DNA of 64,000 nt from Piper betle (taxonomy: Eukaryota; Streptophyta; Magnoliopsida; Piperales; Piperaceae), in the NCBI GenBank assembly GCA_033002965.1, contig JAURVB010006278.1, positions 108,655 through 172,654 on the forward strand, given 5' to 3'. The number at the start of each line of letters is the position of its first letter. Positions within the stretch are counted from its first letter, which is position 1. The notes below the pieces were generated by a model. It was not told where the DNA came from. It did no database searches and worked only from the letters and a program-made list of their open reading frames with translations. Both the position numbers and the translations under genes were made by a program. Shown here piece by piece: positions 22,837-36,900 of this stretch.

Positions 22837-25800
22837 ATGGGTTGCTCCTTCTCCCAACCAGGTTCCATAAAGTCACCTCCTTTGTCGATTTCTGTTCTGG
22901 ATTTCGTTTTTTTTGTTTGGTTGATGGATGCTGAAAGCTGTGATGAACTGTTCATTTCCGTTAAATTGATGGTTTTTTTGCCGAAACTTGTGTAATTATT
23001 GAAGAAAGTGTCCTACTTGTGACTTTCTGGCGTCATGCTTGTGTTCCGGTGCTGGAAAATGGGATGAGCTGTTCAATTTCTAAGAAATGGGTGTTTTTTT
23101 TGCAGGTATTGGTTGAATGAGGGGCATATTTGTTTAATTTAATTGATGGAAAGGTCTGGTTATTGGCTGTTTTCTCTATTGCGTTGGTCTTAGTGGCCTT
23201 CTGTAGGAAACTAGGAAGCAGGAGCATTTTTGACAAATGGATTCTTTCTTTTATTTTTTGTTGTTTTTGCCAGGAATCTATTTTTTAAAAGAAGTAGCTA
23301 AAGAATTGCTAGTTGGACCATACATAATATGCTTCTAATTGAACACTCTTAAAGACGTCTACGTTGGTAGGAAATAATGTTACATATGCACGTTTAATTT
23401 AAACACTTATGACTCTATTATTACCTGTAGAAATTAATCATACATAATACTATTCAAATTAAATATTTATAATAGTTGGGCTGTATATAGTACGCTTTTA
23501 AATTAAACACTTAATTAAAGATTCATTTCATTGACAGAGAATAACAGTACGTTGTGTGCATAAATTAAACACTAAGGGCTCTAAATTACTGGTAGGAAAT
23601 GAGGCAGAAAGCCTCCAAGGACGAATGCAAGGCCGGAGGTGGGCCTAGAATTGACCACAAGCTCCCGTGCTTTATTGTAGGGGGTAGATAGTTTTTGTGT
23701 ATTTGTTGTAAAAAGTCTCCTTGTTTTCCAAAAATTATTTGGTTGCTTTGTATTGTGTGCCACGATTGTATAACGGAATAGGTTTGATAGGGTATTGTTT
23801 TGGGTGACTGTTCTCCCTGTTTACGGTTTCTTGTCTATTTTGTCTTGTGATGTCTTATGCAGAGAATTGTCAACTTTGGACTTTTTATAAGCTATTGGTG
23901 TACTATTAGATAGATTTAGCCCAAATGCCGTTAACAGTTGTCTTTTTTGATCATTTGCATGGTTGGTTGCAATGTTTACAGAATATAGTTCGAGAACATT
24001 GGGTGGACTTAATCCTGAAAATTCTGGCGCTGGTGACTTGAAAAACTTAAAAGTCAAGGTCCATTTTTTTCCCAAACTAAGAATTCTTTCCTCTTTTTTC
24101 TGCTGACATGCTTTTAACTCTAATGTAAAACTATGTTGGCAGCTAGTACTTCTAGGGGATTCTGGTGTCGGTAAAAGCTGCATTGTACTTCGTTTTGTTC
24201 GTGGCCAGTTTGATCCAACATCGAAGGTAAAGCTGCTACTGGAAAAGTTCCAGACTTCACATATTTACAAGCATCATTTAGTTTTGGACTTCGCATTTTT
24301 TTCTTTCATTGATATGAATGCTAAATACATGAGCTGAAATGATTGTTCTTGATGACATGTTTTGTGATGAAATTTCTTTTATTTGGTTTGTACTGTTTCT
24401 TCTTGTTAGCATTTTATATTGAACTTAAAAGAGATTACAGTTAGTCATCATTTGTATTTATGCGGCATCTTGTTACTGTGCAAATTTTACCAAATATAAA
24501 TTTCTAAGTGGTTATGAAAAACAGGTTACAGTGGGAGCATCATTTTTATCTCAAACAATTGCACTGCAAGACTCGACCACAATAAAATTTGAAATATGGG
24601 ATACTGCGGGCCAAGAAAGGTGATGATGAATTTACCATGTGAGGTTTCTTGTGCTGTTAAATGTTTGTCTAGATTGTATGATGGATGATGATTATGATTA
24701 GTCATCATCATCCCCTTATAAAAATTCAATGAGTGCAAATCTCATATGCTCTTCATGAATTTTTTTAAATTTTTATTTTTTAAGTTCACCATTAGAGTAT
24801 TGTATCTTCTACTTGTAGAGAAGTCCATTGTGAAGATATGAATTTATCGATGATGGTGGTATATCTTTTCAATGTGTTGACTTTGATATTGCTTTTCTTA
24901 GGTATGCTGCATTGGCACCTCTATATTATCGTGGTGCTGGTGTTGCAGTTGTTGTCTACGACATCACAAGCCCTGAATCATTCAATAAAGCACAATACTG
25001 GGTTAAGGTAATAGTATCCAAAATTGCAACTGAAAAGTGATTTATCAAGCTGATAATAGTATCTTATCTGACGTGCTTGACTTGTAATTGGCTAAGTTTG
25101 ACACATTCGCGTTTACCTTTAAGATGAAAAATGGTGCACTTTGTTGTTTTAACTTATTGTGTATGGTGCATTTGAACCGAGTAGGAGCTTCAGAGACATG
25201 GGAGCCCTGATATTGTCATGGCATTGGTGGGTAACAAAGCCGACCTTCAGGAAAATCGTAAAGTAGGAGTTCAAGTAGGTTATTTATTTGTGTGATATTT
25301 ATACTGACATTATGAATTCAATATGAAATATCATCAAAATATATGATTTTAGAATTATCTTGCATATTAACTCGAAGATTCTCTTGTTTCAAGGATGGAA
25401 AAGATTATGCTGAAAAGAATGGCATGTTCTTCATTGAGACTTCTGCAAAAACTGCAGACAACATTAATCAGCTGTTCGAGGTATATTGTACTGGTATAAA
25501 TTGGTGTGGCGTTGCACATTTGATGCAGTGTGTAATTTATTTGCCTACTAGTGGAATTTGTGATGCTACTTTTACCTCTCTGAGTTTATGCACTTATTAG
25601 ATTAGGTGGGATTTTAGTCAACTAAATGGGCTACTATTTTCTCTTCAGGCTCATCTAAGTGCATTTGTATTTTGAAAGTGTTGTTTCTTAGAAATGCCAT
25701 CCATGATTTTATCATTCCTACAAAAACACGACTATTCACTGAAGAAATTAATTTTATCTGTACATCAGATGTAATATACAGCGTGCAATATAGCATTAAC

Positions 25801-26061
25801 TTATACGCAATCTTGGTAAGGATGTAATTTCATTTTTGTCTCTTGGCAAATCATTTTGTGAAAGGTAGAAGACAGTGTAAGTATCATAGCATGTGCTTTC
25901 CATTTTTCAATGTTTGAATTCATCAAGAAAGCAGGACATGGTGTGACTGACTTTCTTTTGCAATGTTTTAGGAAATTGCGAGCGACTGCCGAAGCCATCA
26001 CAACCAGCCTCATGAGCGAGCCAAATGCTGCAAGTGTAAAGCTTTAGAACAAAACCTATAA
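22837..26061 (+). CDS. RABF1: ARA6/RABF1-type Rab5 GTPase
   Basis: Exons: 22837-22861, 23982-24058, 24143-24226, 24525-24619, 24902-25007, 25185-25274, 25394-25480 and from 25972. The N-terminus MGCSFSQP has Gly2 and Cys3 for myristoylation and palmitoylation, the ARA6 hallmark, in place of the C-terminal prenyl group of other Rabs. GTPase motifs: GDSGVGKS near residue 40, [12 protein letters not shown] and ETSAK. ARA6 acts on endosomes and the plasma membrane in endosomal trafficking, with links to salt tolerance. The last exon lacks one base in GAAATTGCGAGCGACTG. As written the frame runs to TAA at 26061 with an odd Cys-rich tail. With one base restored, the normal end ([10 protein letters not shown]) and TGA at 26013-26015 appear and the total is 202 residues, the same as Arabidopsis ARA6. 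Confidence 0.93.
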
Positions 26062-26653
26062 GTCGCCATTTTTCCTTTCCTTGTAATTTATTACAGCCCT
26101 GTTCATAATTGAAGTGGTTCTGTATTTTCCTTGGTCATCGGCCAAGAGAAGATGTTTGGCATTTGCGTCCGAAAAGGTTTTTGGCAAATTGACGACAATG
26201 TCTTCAGTTTGCAACTGCTACCTGAAAAATTAGTAGTAACTTGAAAAATTGCATAGTTGGCATCGCTAAATGCAGATTGGAATTTTTTTGTGGTACTCAA
26301 GCAAAGTGTAATATAGGCAGAACCTGTCAAATTGTACATTTTAAGAGTGAGATCTATAGTTAGGAATATCCGTCTTTCTTTAATTGTCGACACGCACTAC
26401 AGATTTACTACTTGGACTACCCTTTTTTCTGTTCTTACAATAGGATTAGAAGAATGAACGACTCTGATATAGGACCAAACCTTCTTGTTTTTTATAGGAT
26501 TTCAAGTCTCAACTCATTGAATAAAAGGCTCAAACCCTATTCTCATCCATGAGTTCTTTGATGAGGTGCATTTGCTAAGAACTTTTGATCCGAAAACATC
26601 GCTTTCCAGCTTCTAGCAATGAGAAAGATTTTTCACATCCTCGAAGCACATAC

Positions 26654-29600
26654 CTATTGTGGCAGCATTGTCTTTAAGCAGTCCGGAGTTGTCAATTCTG
26701 CAAGGTAATGCTTAGTGTAAGTGTTCACCAAAAGCATCATGAAACCATTACCAGCTCAGAATTAAGAAGGGAGATCCATTGAAGAAAATTTTATTCTGCT
26801 GAATCAAGATGACACTTACCCCCTCCAGGTTCAACTTTGGACAGCATCAATCGGAACATTGGAGCTCCACGATTGACAACATGTTGCTCCCAGTCAGTGT
26901 GGATGCCAAAAGGATTTTCATCAAGCCACCATCCAGAGTTGAATCGGAGGTGATCCCCGTCATTGCTGATTGCAAATTTTCCCTCACCATGCAATAAGAA
27001 CTGGTCTTTCATTCGTTCGGCAACATCTTTTACATCACTTTGTAAAAACACCTGCGCCATCAAGTTTCAGAAACTTGAAGCAGGGAATTTTGTTTAAGAT
27101 AGTATGGTATCAAAGAACTATAAGTGAAAGAGTATTGTTGTATACCTTGACTTATGAAACAAATTAAATGTTGTATCTAAGTATATAATACAGTTTGGCA
27201 GATGGAAATCAGGTGAAGAGTATTGTCATTAGTGTCAGGCTTCTAATTATCTCTATGAGTACATATTAGATATCTCTTCATCTTGACAAACAAGCAGCAT
27301 GAACATAATGTAAATAAATGCAACTTAAATGAACTTCATATGTGCTATAAGAGATGTCAAAGAAGGGAGGTGACCTTCCCACCATTAACAAGAAGATCTG
27401 CAACAGCCTGCACAAGCCCCTTCTGTAGCATTCTCCATCTGTGCTTGCCTTTGTTGAAATCGGGATTAGGACACTGTAAAGGAAGACGTAGTTGGAAATG
27501 TGAGTAAATTACACTACAGCACCAGTCATTGGCCAAAAATTTAATCTTCACCAAAGTGTAGAAAACTGGCATGATGCTGAACTAGCCTTCATGAAAAAAT
27601 AAAAAATGAAAAAGAGTAAGTTTTATGTAACTTAAGACTAGATATGTTTTAAAAGCCTGCAAATGTGCTTCGTTAATACAACATGCAGCAGTCAAGACTG
27701 GAATCATTTGAACATCATTATAAACTTATTGACCCATTTCTAATTCGTTAGGTCTCAGTCTTTCCAAGAAAGCACTGATTCCCCTCTTATACTAATCTAA
27801 GTAGGGGCCCAATAGAACCCCAATAAACTAGAATTTTCCATTCCATTCAGGATCATTTACAGCTTCCCAAATATTTGGGATGGGATGTGACACGGAGTTT
27901 GGCTCTCCATCATGATATACTATTCTACAAAAACTACTTTTAAATGGTTAAGACAAAAGTATACAGAGTAAAATTCTAAAAATTTGAAAACCACTTTACC
28001 AGAATGGATACTAGAACCAACTCTCCGGGATAACCCAAAACTATGGACCGAAATGCAGATGTTGCATTTGTTGATATAAAATGCCTGCCACAAGGCAGCA
28101 ATTGTCAAATGGGAAAACAAATGGCAAGGATGAAGATCACATTTTAATAACAACCGTATTTGAAAATATATGAGATTTTTCCCAGTAATGAACTTGCAAA
28201 TAAGTCCATGTGGACCACGCAAGATCCCTTGGAAATGATATTGAGGAGATAGGACATGTCGGAATTGTATATCTGCATCTGAAAGGCAGAACACATTATA
28301 AAATCGATCAAAATCAACTATGATTGATCCAATGCTGTCACTCCACTAGATAATCGACTGCATCATTGCTTTAATCACTCATCTTAATCAGTTCTAATTG
28401 TCCTCATCCAACGCCAAAGAATGGGAATCACTCAAAAGGAGAGAGCAACTCTTTTGGGAACTTTCTCTGTCCAGTTTCACTCCAGTCGATCATTGTGTGG
28501 CCACAAGCAATTGCTTGTGGTTCCATAGGCACAAAGTTCAAGGAAATAACGGCCAGATGCTATTTATTATTTCTTAAGTTAATACATGTACAGGATTATG
28601 TGAATACAGTTTTTCTGATGTTTTCCATCATTTTTCACAAAGGGTGGAGAGAACAACAGCTATTGCCCACCCTATTCAGACAACTAAACTGGTTTAACCA
28701 CTAGGTTGATATTGCAACAAGCATTTTGACAAGATCAACATGACACCTAGTCACTTTTTATCTGTTCTTCACATATTCTGTCTTGGCAATTACCCAAAAG
28801 TTCATTGCAAATTACTATCAAATAATAAGCAAGAGGACAACATACCCATTCTTTATTCCAGACCGACTAACATAATTCAGACATCTTGCTACAAGCTGCA
28901 TGGTTGTACAAAAATTAGCATTTCAGCGTCCATTTTGAACATATGATGACTTAGCAAACAAATTTGAAAGAAGCTGAGAAGGTAACAGCTACCTTCTTGT
29001 TAATCTCCAGACCAAGAAAGTTAAATCTTTTCCACTTAGTTGCCATTTCCAAAAGAAACATACCATTGCCTGTGCAATATAACTGACTATGAACAAAATG
29101 CAAGACCATAGAAACAAAGGAGGACAAATATATAACAACACAGTTTCAATTATTTAACATTTGCCATTCTATATCCCATTACATATTAGACTCTCTGAGT
29201 CTAACATATGCCTCACTGACCCTCATGTAGGTGTGGTCAATGATGTTTAACACCAATTCTGTTCAATCAAGAATCTTTGATATCTGAGTGTTGGATTGTA
29301 GTCTTCATACCAATTAAACACATTCGAATATCTGAAATTTAAGCTAAACTATAAAAAAGGCAATATAGATTTCCAGTGATATTATGCGTTAAGAAAAAGC
29401 AAATTAGGGCAAGAGAACATATTTGCTACAAACGGAGAGTATCCGCAAATCTAAAAATCCTTTCCAAAAGAGTCAAACTTGTCAATTTGACTTTTTACAG
29501 AAAACACTTATCAATTTGACCTAGTTATTGATAGTTGGTAATTGTATATTTCCTTTTAATCCAACATAGATATTCAAGAAACATCCACCTTAAATAGCAG

Positions 29601-32600
29601 TGGAGTTGACATTGATATTTGTCACTCTAGTGTATGAAGATCATGGACAGAACAATACCACTTCCAATATCAACTATTAATGGCTGTTTTGGGTTAGCAA
29701 ATACAGCATCCCATGCAACCTTAAATGGGTATGCCTGCAAAAGACAATCAAAGTAAGGATGAGAACTTTGATTTTCCTTTAATTATGTGCTCTGTGTGAT
29801 ATCTATCTTTTAGTTATGTTATCTTTGTATTGTAAGCAAAATGAAATCACAATGAAATATTCCTTCAAAGAGAGCTGGTTCACACTATCTACGATTCCAC
29901 AGATAAGAAACTCTGAGGATACACTGACTCACAATTTCCAATATTGTGCTATGTTTCTCAAAATATTTGAACAGCTTCAATTCATAGAGCCCCCATGATG
30001 GTGACATTGTATAAATTTCAAGATTATAGGGAGAAATAACAACTAGTGGATTGTCAAATGTCAGATTCCAAAATAGCCTACTTCACATATGATTCAAACT
30101 CAATGCAAATTAAGTAGATTTTGAGACTTCAAAATTTAGTAGATCTTCAGTAAAAAGCAACTAAACTAAAAATAAATGAATCATGCTTAGAAAACTGACC
30201 ACATAAAGATACATGCTACACAAAATGAGACACCATGTAAGCCAGTAATGAACATACTTTATCTAAAGCAGCAACTCCCGGAAGTGTCCTTCCTTTGAGA
30301 AAGTCCCATACAGCAGCCGCATTTGCAATAAGCTTATATTCTTTAGGATATCTTTCCATTTCCACAAATGACATGCATGCGGCGTGTCCTACAACTGTTA
30401 CATCACAGGAGCTGCCACATGTGTTCTCGATAATTAAAGCTAATTTTGTACCACTGATGCAGTTTTGCAATGAATCAAAACCTACCGGACCAATCCATAA
30501 TATTTTCTGACATGAAAGAGAAAAGATAGGATTATAAACTCCACTGGACGCAAATTTTTTGTTCAAACTCTCATCATCTTCAAAAATGCACGGAGAAAAG
30601 GACATTCATCAAATATATGTTACAGTAGCTTATGCCACTTAAAATTTTCTTTGTTTTCAATTTGTGGCATTTATAGGATTACTGAACCTTTTTTTTTTCA
30701 GGAAGGTTCTGTTGTTCATTACTAACATCTTAGCACATTACCCAAGTTTGCATGAAGTATGACAGAATATAGCACAACAGATTTGATCATGAAACATGTT
30801 ATCTAACTCTACCATTGCAGGAAGAGAAGTTACCTTAGAATTTGAAATCAAAGATGCAATTTCATCAAAGAACCTCGGTCCTATGTCAACAGGTGTCCAA
30901 CCTAAAGATGGGAAATTTTTTAAAAAACATTAAAAAAGCAATCAACCATTGCCCAAGAAAATGAAACATGATAGTAAAGCATAATTCAATTGTTAAAAAG
31001 AATAAGGAAATAAACAAATGTCGTAACTGCATAAGGCCAACAAGGTGACAAAACAAATAAAGTTGAGAAAAATTTTCAGATCTGGTGACACAAGCGTCAT
31101 TCTCAGCTAGGACAGTGGTATTCTTTATCACGAATTAGATCTTTAAGCATATAGCGTTCACCAGTCTCTGGCTGAGGAAGCGGCAGGGGCTGTCTCAGGT
31201 AGACTGACTGACTAATTAAAAATACTTAACAGTGCACTTGTAGCTAGTAATAAAAAGAACAACATAAAAAGTATGGAATCACCTTCTGAAAGCTCTTGCA
31301 CGGGCACATTAGCCAATGTTTTATTGTGGGAGTTGTTACGACAATAAAAATCTTTTGGGAAAAAGAATTGGAATTTTTTTCTCACATGCTAGCTGAACTA
31401 TCTTCAAAGCAGCTTCCACTGCACTAAGTTCCACCAAATGTTGCGGAAGAGGCACACCGAGACATTTCATAATTGGGAAAGCCATCTTGCCTACAAACAC
31501 AAGACCATCATTTATAGAAGCTAAATGATGAATGGCAGCTGCCTTTTCTGATAGATTTCCTCCTCCAATCTGCACTCTCAAATGAGTACTATTTTCATCA
31601 CCTTAGTACCGTATAACATATTGCTCGGTGATAGAATGCCAGAAAACTTACAATTGCAATATATGGAGATTGTGAAGTCTCAATTATCTCTTTGGCCTGA
31701 GACAGTTCTAAGTCAAACTGAAAACCGGCAAGAGAGGCATCGCAGAACCGAGTAATGCCAACTGTCGATGAGAGAACCTTGTGAGACAGGCAAAATGAAT
31801 CATTTACAAATATGCTAACCCCGGATGACAATTGTCTAGAAAATGTAGGGCAATTGGCTTGTTCTTGCACAAAATCAGAAATGTTCTCGAGAAGGATGGC
31901 ATCTGCATCTACTGCCTCGTTCAGTTGTAACTTTGAAGGAACAACCTTTAGTTCCAACAAAGACGAAAGATAACCTGGAATAAAACGTAAGTGTAAGACA
32001 AAAGATCAAAAAGAATTGAAAACCAATGAAGATACAGAGAAATGTTGCCCGGTATCTTGACAAGTCTCTTAAAAATATGGCCACGGTAACTTCATTCAGA
32101 AACGGCCATGAGCAGAGAATGCAATGTTCAATAATTACACTCTTTTCATAGCAAGTCAAACTTATGAGGGGAACTATCCATCACGAGATAGAACTTCTCC
32201 AAATTCATTTTTACACTAGCAAAAACTGTGTATCAGGCAAACCAATTCAATTACAAAATCCCTACAATTTGATCAACAGGACAAGTTTTTCCAACAAGTA
32301 CATGCATAAAAAATGTAACTATGTACAACAAACTTACCTGCAACAAATTGTGTAGATAAACAGTTGCCATTACTATCCTTTCCACAGCTACTAGCTAAAA
32401 GTACTTTGCATCCCGCACCACACAAGTACTTGATTGTACAAACAGCTTTCTCTAGTGATTCATCCCCCACATTGGAACCCCCACGGAGTAAAACACCAGA
32501 ATCAAAACGCACCAATACCACCTCTCCAAAGAGCTTCTCAACTGGAAAGCCACCTAGTGTTTGCACATTCAAATAACTCCCCGAGTCCTCTTCAGAAACT

Positions 32601-33061
32601 GTGGACTAAAACAATGAAAAAAAGGAAAAGGATCACGTCACGAGCAACAAGCTCTCACTCTACTACACAAAAAGAATGAAGCAAAAAGAGAAGAAGTTTT
32701 TACTGTTACCGCAGCAGTAAATGAGCTCTTCCTAACCGAACAACCTATCCCACGAAACCCACAATCCAGACGAGTTGCAAAGCTCAAATGCGGCATCAAT
32801 GGACACTACAAGTGACAGGTAAAAGGAGAAAACAACAAAGAAACAGTGAACATATATGAATGGTGAAGCAATGGTGGTGGAGAGGAAAGTATGAGTTTTT
32901 AGGAGTACCGACATGGATAGATGCACGGCGGCGGAGTGGCGGGGATGCCATGAAGCTTGAAGCTTGATGCTCATGGCGAGGAAAAGCTGGTTCGAGGTGG
33001 AGGACGGCATCCATGGTTGGGAAGGGGTGGTGGAAGGTGGGAAGGATAACGCAGGGGTCAC
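26654..33061 (-). CDS. Phosphoglycerate-kinase-like domain fused to TrmB-type tRNA (guanine-N7) methyltransferase
   Basis: Fourteen exons on minus: 32974 (or 33061)-32909, 32805-32710, 32605-32338, 31974-31652, 31569-31283, 30901-30834, 30506-30258, 29734-29659, 29069-28993, 28895-28846, 28084-28000, 27473-27375, 27051-26820 and 26697-26654. Starting at MSIKLQASW (32974), the frame gives a basic, Ser-rich plastid-type transit peptide. Residues about 55-390 resemble phosphoglycerate kinase (VLVRFDSGVLLRGG, AILLENISDF, GGGNLSEKAAAIHHLAS, WIGPVGF). Key kinase motifs look eroded (WNGPMG became WIGPVG; no GGGD). The C-terminal part is TrmB: VDIGSGNGMFLLEMA (SAM site), GLEINKK, CPNPDFNKGKHRWRM and VFLQSD. 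One extra base in the A run at 31353-31356 (plus strand, T run) breaks the frame. Without it the total is 2019 nt (672 residues). Likely organelle tRNA m7G46 modification; the role of the kinase-like half is unknown. Confidence 0.88.
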
Positions 33062-33937
33062 TTGTCCGTCGGACGACGGTCACGAGCAAGTCAAAACTGT
33101 TGTCCATCGGACCTCTTTTTCTCGAGGGTTTTATTTATTCACTTTTTATGTTAAATATTGCTAATTTATTATCATAAAGCAATACTTTTCACTACAAAAA
33201 TATCAAAGGAAACAAATACAAAATTAAAATAAAAATTCATAAAAATAAAAGAAAAATCAGGAGCAACATTGCACAAATCCACCTAATGAAAAAATACACA
33301 AAAATAATTTTGATTATATAATATTTTCTTATTTAATCAAATCCCTCTAAAAGTGAGTGAATATTTTGTACTTAAAATATATAATAAAATATTTATTAAA
33401 AACTAAAATAAATAAATAAATAGGGTTCTAAATAAATTAAAATTTAACAGACGATTAAATTATTCATAACAATTTTAAATCATGCATAAATATCAAGTCT
33501 TTACAACAACATTATACTTATTTTTATTAAAATATATTTTTCATGTCAACAAACAAAGATGATTTATTTTCTTGATAATGTTACTTATCTTTTTGCTAAA
33601 TTAATTTTTTACAAAAACCATCATACATGAATAATAGATTCAAAGTATAATGGTTAACATTTGTCAATGATATTAACAATATCTTAAAAGCCTTCATAAT
33701 ATAAAAATTTAACTTAGAATTTAAATAAAAAAATGAGCATGATTCAAGTTAATAATATCTTCAAACTTTAAATTCTCTTAATCAACGAAATTAATTAAAA
33801 GAATTTAGATAAAGAGACCATCTGGATAATGAAATGGCATAAATGTTTTGAAAACACTGTCCGATAATCAGCTTCGGACTCGGCACGGCTGACCGGGTGT
33901 CCAGCGACACTGCACCGAGTCCATAAACCAAACGGCG
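33062..33937. promoter_or_regulatory. Shared divergent promoter region
   Basis: An AT-rich spacer of about 0.9 kb between the start of the kinase-like/TrmB gene (minus) and the HisRS gene (plus). No gene is seen in it. Both genes probably take their promoters from this stretch. The base composition turns GC-rich about 60 bases before the HisRS start. Confidence 0.5.
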
Positions 33938-36900
33938 ATGGCAAGCCTTTCCATGTACATCCCCAAGCTCCGACGATGGCCGCTCTGGGCGCCGCCGTCT
34001 CCGCCGCTCTGCCGTCTATGCCGCCGGAATCCGCCCCCTAGGCCGCCTGCGTTGCCACCTCCTCCTCCCGCGCTGCTGTCCGGCCCGCCGCCACGCCGCA
34101 TCCCGTGCCGCCGCTACTGCCTCTCATCGGCCGAAGTCTCACCGGCGCCGGCGCAAGAAGGTGGGCGTCTACGGATGTCGGTAAAGTTCCGATTTTTGTT
34201 GGATTTGGGATGAGATTTGAGAAGGTGACTGTTGAATGGGTCTGGATTTTTGCAGGTGGGCGGGCGGTCGGGCAAACATTGTCGCCGGCGACGGTCGGCG
34301 GGGAGAGTGTGGATGTTATTGATGTTAATCCGCCGAGGGGAACCAGGGATTTCGCTCCTGATGAGATGAGGCTTCGGAATTGGCTCTTCCACAACTTCAG
34401 AGAGGTAGCTTCTGTGAAAAAGATTGCATCTTTTTTTTTAGTTTGTAGTTATGGAACAAATCTAGAGCTGGTTGTTTGATGAGTTTGTGTGGAACTTATA
34501 ATAGAAAGCAAGGAAAGAGTTGCCAATTTAAGTTTTGGTGATTAGCTGTTGATCTTTATAACTTGTTGATGTTGTCTAGTGAGTATGTCATGTATTGATT
34601 TTATTGTGTTACGCGAATTTCAGATGGTATGAGAATTTCATACCAGGTAAATACGTTTTTATTCTCTGGAAAGGCAGTGGAAAGAAGGTGACTTGTTGGA
34701 AAAGCAATTGGACCAATGATGGGCAAAACAGTTGAATAACTAATCAATAGAATGATATTCTTCATTGTCTGGTAATCTACAAATACTGATTTACCTTGTT
34801 CAACCCTGCGGAAGATAATATGATAGTTTGAAAGAGCTTTGAACTTCCTGTTTCGGTCCAAAATTTCTCTTTGAATCGAATACTTAAGATATAAGATTAG
34901 TATATGAAGATGGGATGTGGGATGTTTGTAATCCAGTTTAAAGGTCAGTTTGTGATCTTTATGAATGAGTGAGCAGATATTGTATTTTTTTGTTGGTTAA
35001 CCCATTTTGTTTCTCTGCTTATTGTGATTACTTTTGCAACCAAGTTGTCAAGTATATACATTTTGGACTCCAGTTGATTGACTAGATTTCTCTGTTGTTT
35101 CAAATAAAGGTGTCTCGCTTGTTTGCATTTGAAGAGGTTGATTTCCCTGTGCTAGAGTCCGAGGCTCTCTTCACAAGAAAGGCTGGGGAAGAAATCACTG
35201 AACAGGTTGATACAAATTCTATATAAATCATTAGCTCATAGGTTTATAATTTCTTCCTCTGTCGCCTATTAGCATTTGATAACTATGCAGTGGTGGTGTT
35301 GATTCTCAATTAGATGGATGCATCATCATTGGTTGTTTGCTCCCTATTCTTTTTGTCTTTTTTCCTTCATTTTACCTCCCTTTTAAGTTCTCATCTCTTG
35401 ATATATTTGTTCCAAAAATTTCCATCTTAAATCTGAGATTGGTAGGTATTTTGTTACCTGGTTTTTCCAGCTCACTTTCTTCTATAGAAAGTGAAGCAGA
35501 TGCAATTAGCTTAGATAATTGTCTTTGTATCAACTTAAATATTAAAGTACATTGTGACCTACTTGGTCATGAGATCCTTCATAGGCTTCAAGAGAAAAGT
35601 GTAAAGATAGTAGTAAAGGTAAACAGTTTTCTGCCACTAAACCTTGGACAAGTAATAACATGCTGTCCAATTTTTAAATATTTTATAAAGTTCTTTCATC
35701 TTTAAATTAAATAATTCATTGAGATTTGTTTTGTCCTCCGAAATAAACCTGCAACATATTACACCAAACTAAGACTTTATCTGCAAGCATTGTAGGATTT
35801 ATTTTTTCTTTACGGTTCAAATGAGTGTTACATCTGATTGTTGTTCTTTTGCTTCAATCTTTCGGTAACATCAGCTTTACTGTACTATTATCTTTATTTA
35901 GCTGTACAGTTTTGAAGATAAAGGAGGTCGTCGAGTTGCTCTCAGGCCTGAACTTACTCCTTCTCTGGCACGACTTGTTATACAGAAGGGGTATTGACCG
36001 CTCCTTTTATGCACTTAATTCTTACATGTTACTTCCTATTTGAATTAGTTTTATTTGTGTGGTTCATTGCTCAAAATACTTTTATATTTTAGATGTAAGC
36101 CTGTTTTTGTAAAGTTTGCTATGTCTGTTCTTAATAAAGGTTTCATTATATAGAATATATGCTTTTCAGTTCTCTTATATTATTTTCTTTCATGCAGATA
36201 CTAATTTTTCTGTACTTGAGAGTAATCAGATTACAAACTGGAGTCATCATGTTTTCGTTTTCGTTGCCCTTGTTGCAGAAAATCTGTTTCCCTTCCTCTA
36301 AAGTGGTTTGCCATTGGGCAGTGTTGGCGATATGAAAGGACAACAAGAGGGCGCCGTCGTGAGCATTACCAGTGGAACATGGATATCATTGGTGTTCCTG
36401 GAGTTGCTGTACGTTTGAATAGAAGTATAAATGTTGTGAAGCATATTGTAGGAACGGAGCAGAAAATTAATATTTGGGAGTAGGCATCTATTTTCTCTTA
36501 TCTAGAGTATGGATTTAGATCGAAGAAGTCAGAAGGGTTTTGAGAGCAAGTCCAAATCATGGCAAAACTATATTTTTTGAAAGCAAGAACTGTGTTTGGG
36601 AAGGGAATTTGGTTATAATTTGATCCATAAAAGTAGCTAATTGGTGCATGCATAGGCCACAGACGTGGGTAAAAACGAACTTTTGAAATGCTACCTTTAA
36701 ATTGGTCCACTGTCATTTGGTGCTAGATAAATGAGGCATATGTTTTTTGAACTCGCACATACTTTTTCTGATTTTTCTTCTCATAGCTTATGTGGTTGAT
36801 CAAATTACAGGCTGAAGCGGAACTTATTTTTGCTATTGTGACCTTATTTATGCGGTTGGGACTGACAGCATCAGATGTTGGATTCAGAGTTTCTAGTAGA

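Noticed and set aside
25343..25600. Small separate gene containing the Rab ETSAK motif
   Set aside because: It is exon 7 of the ARA6 gene read through its flanking introns.
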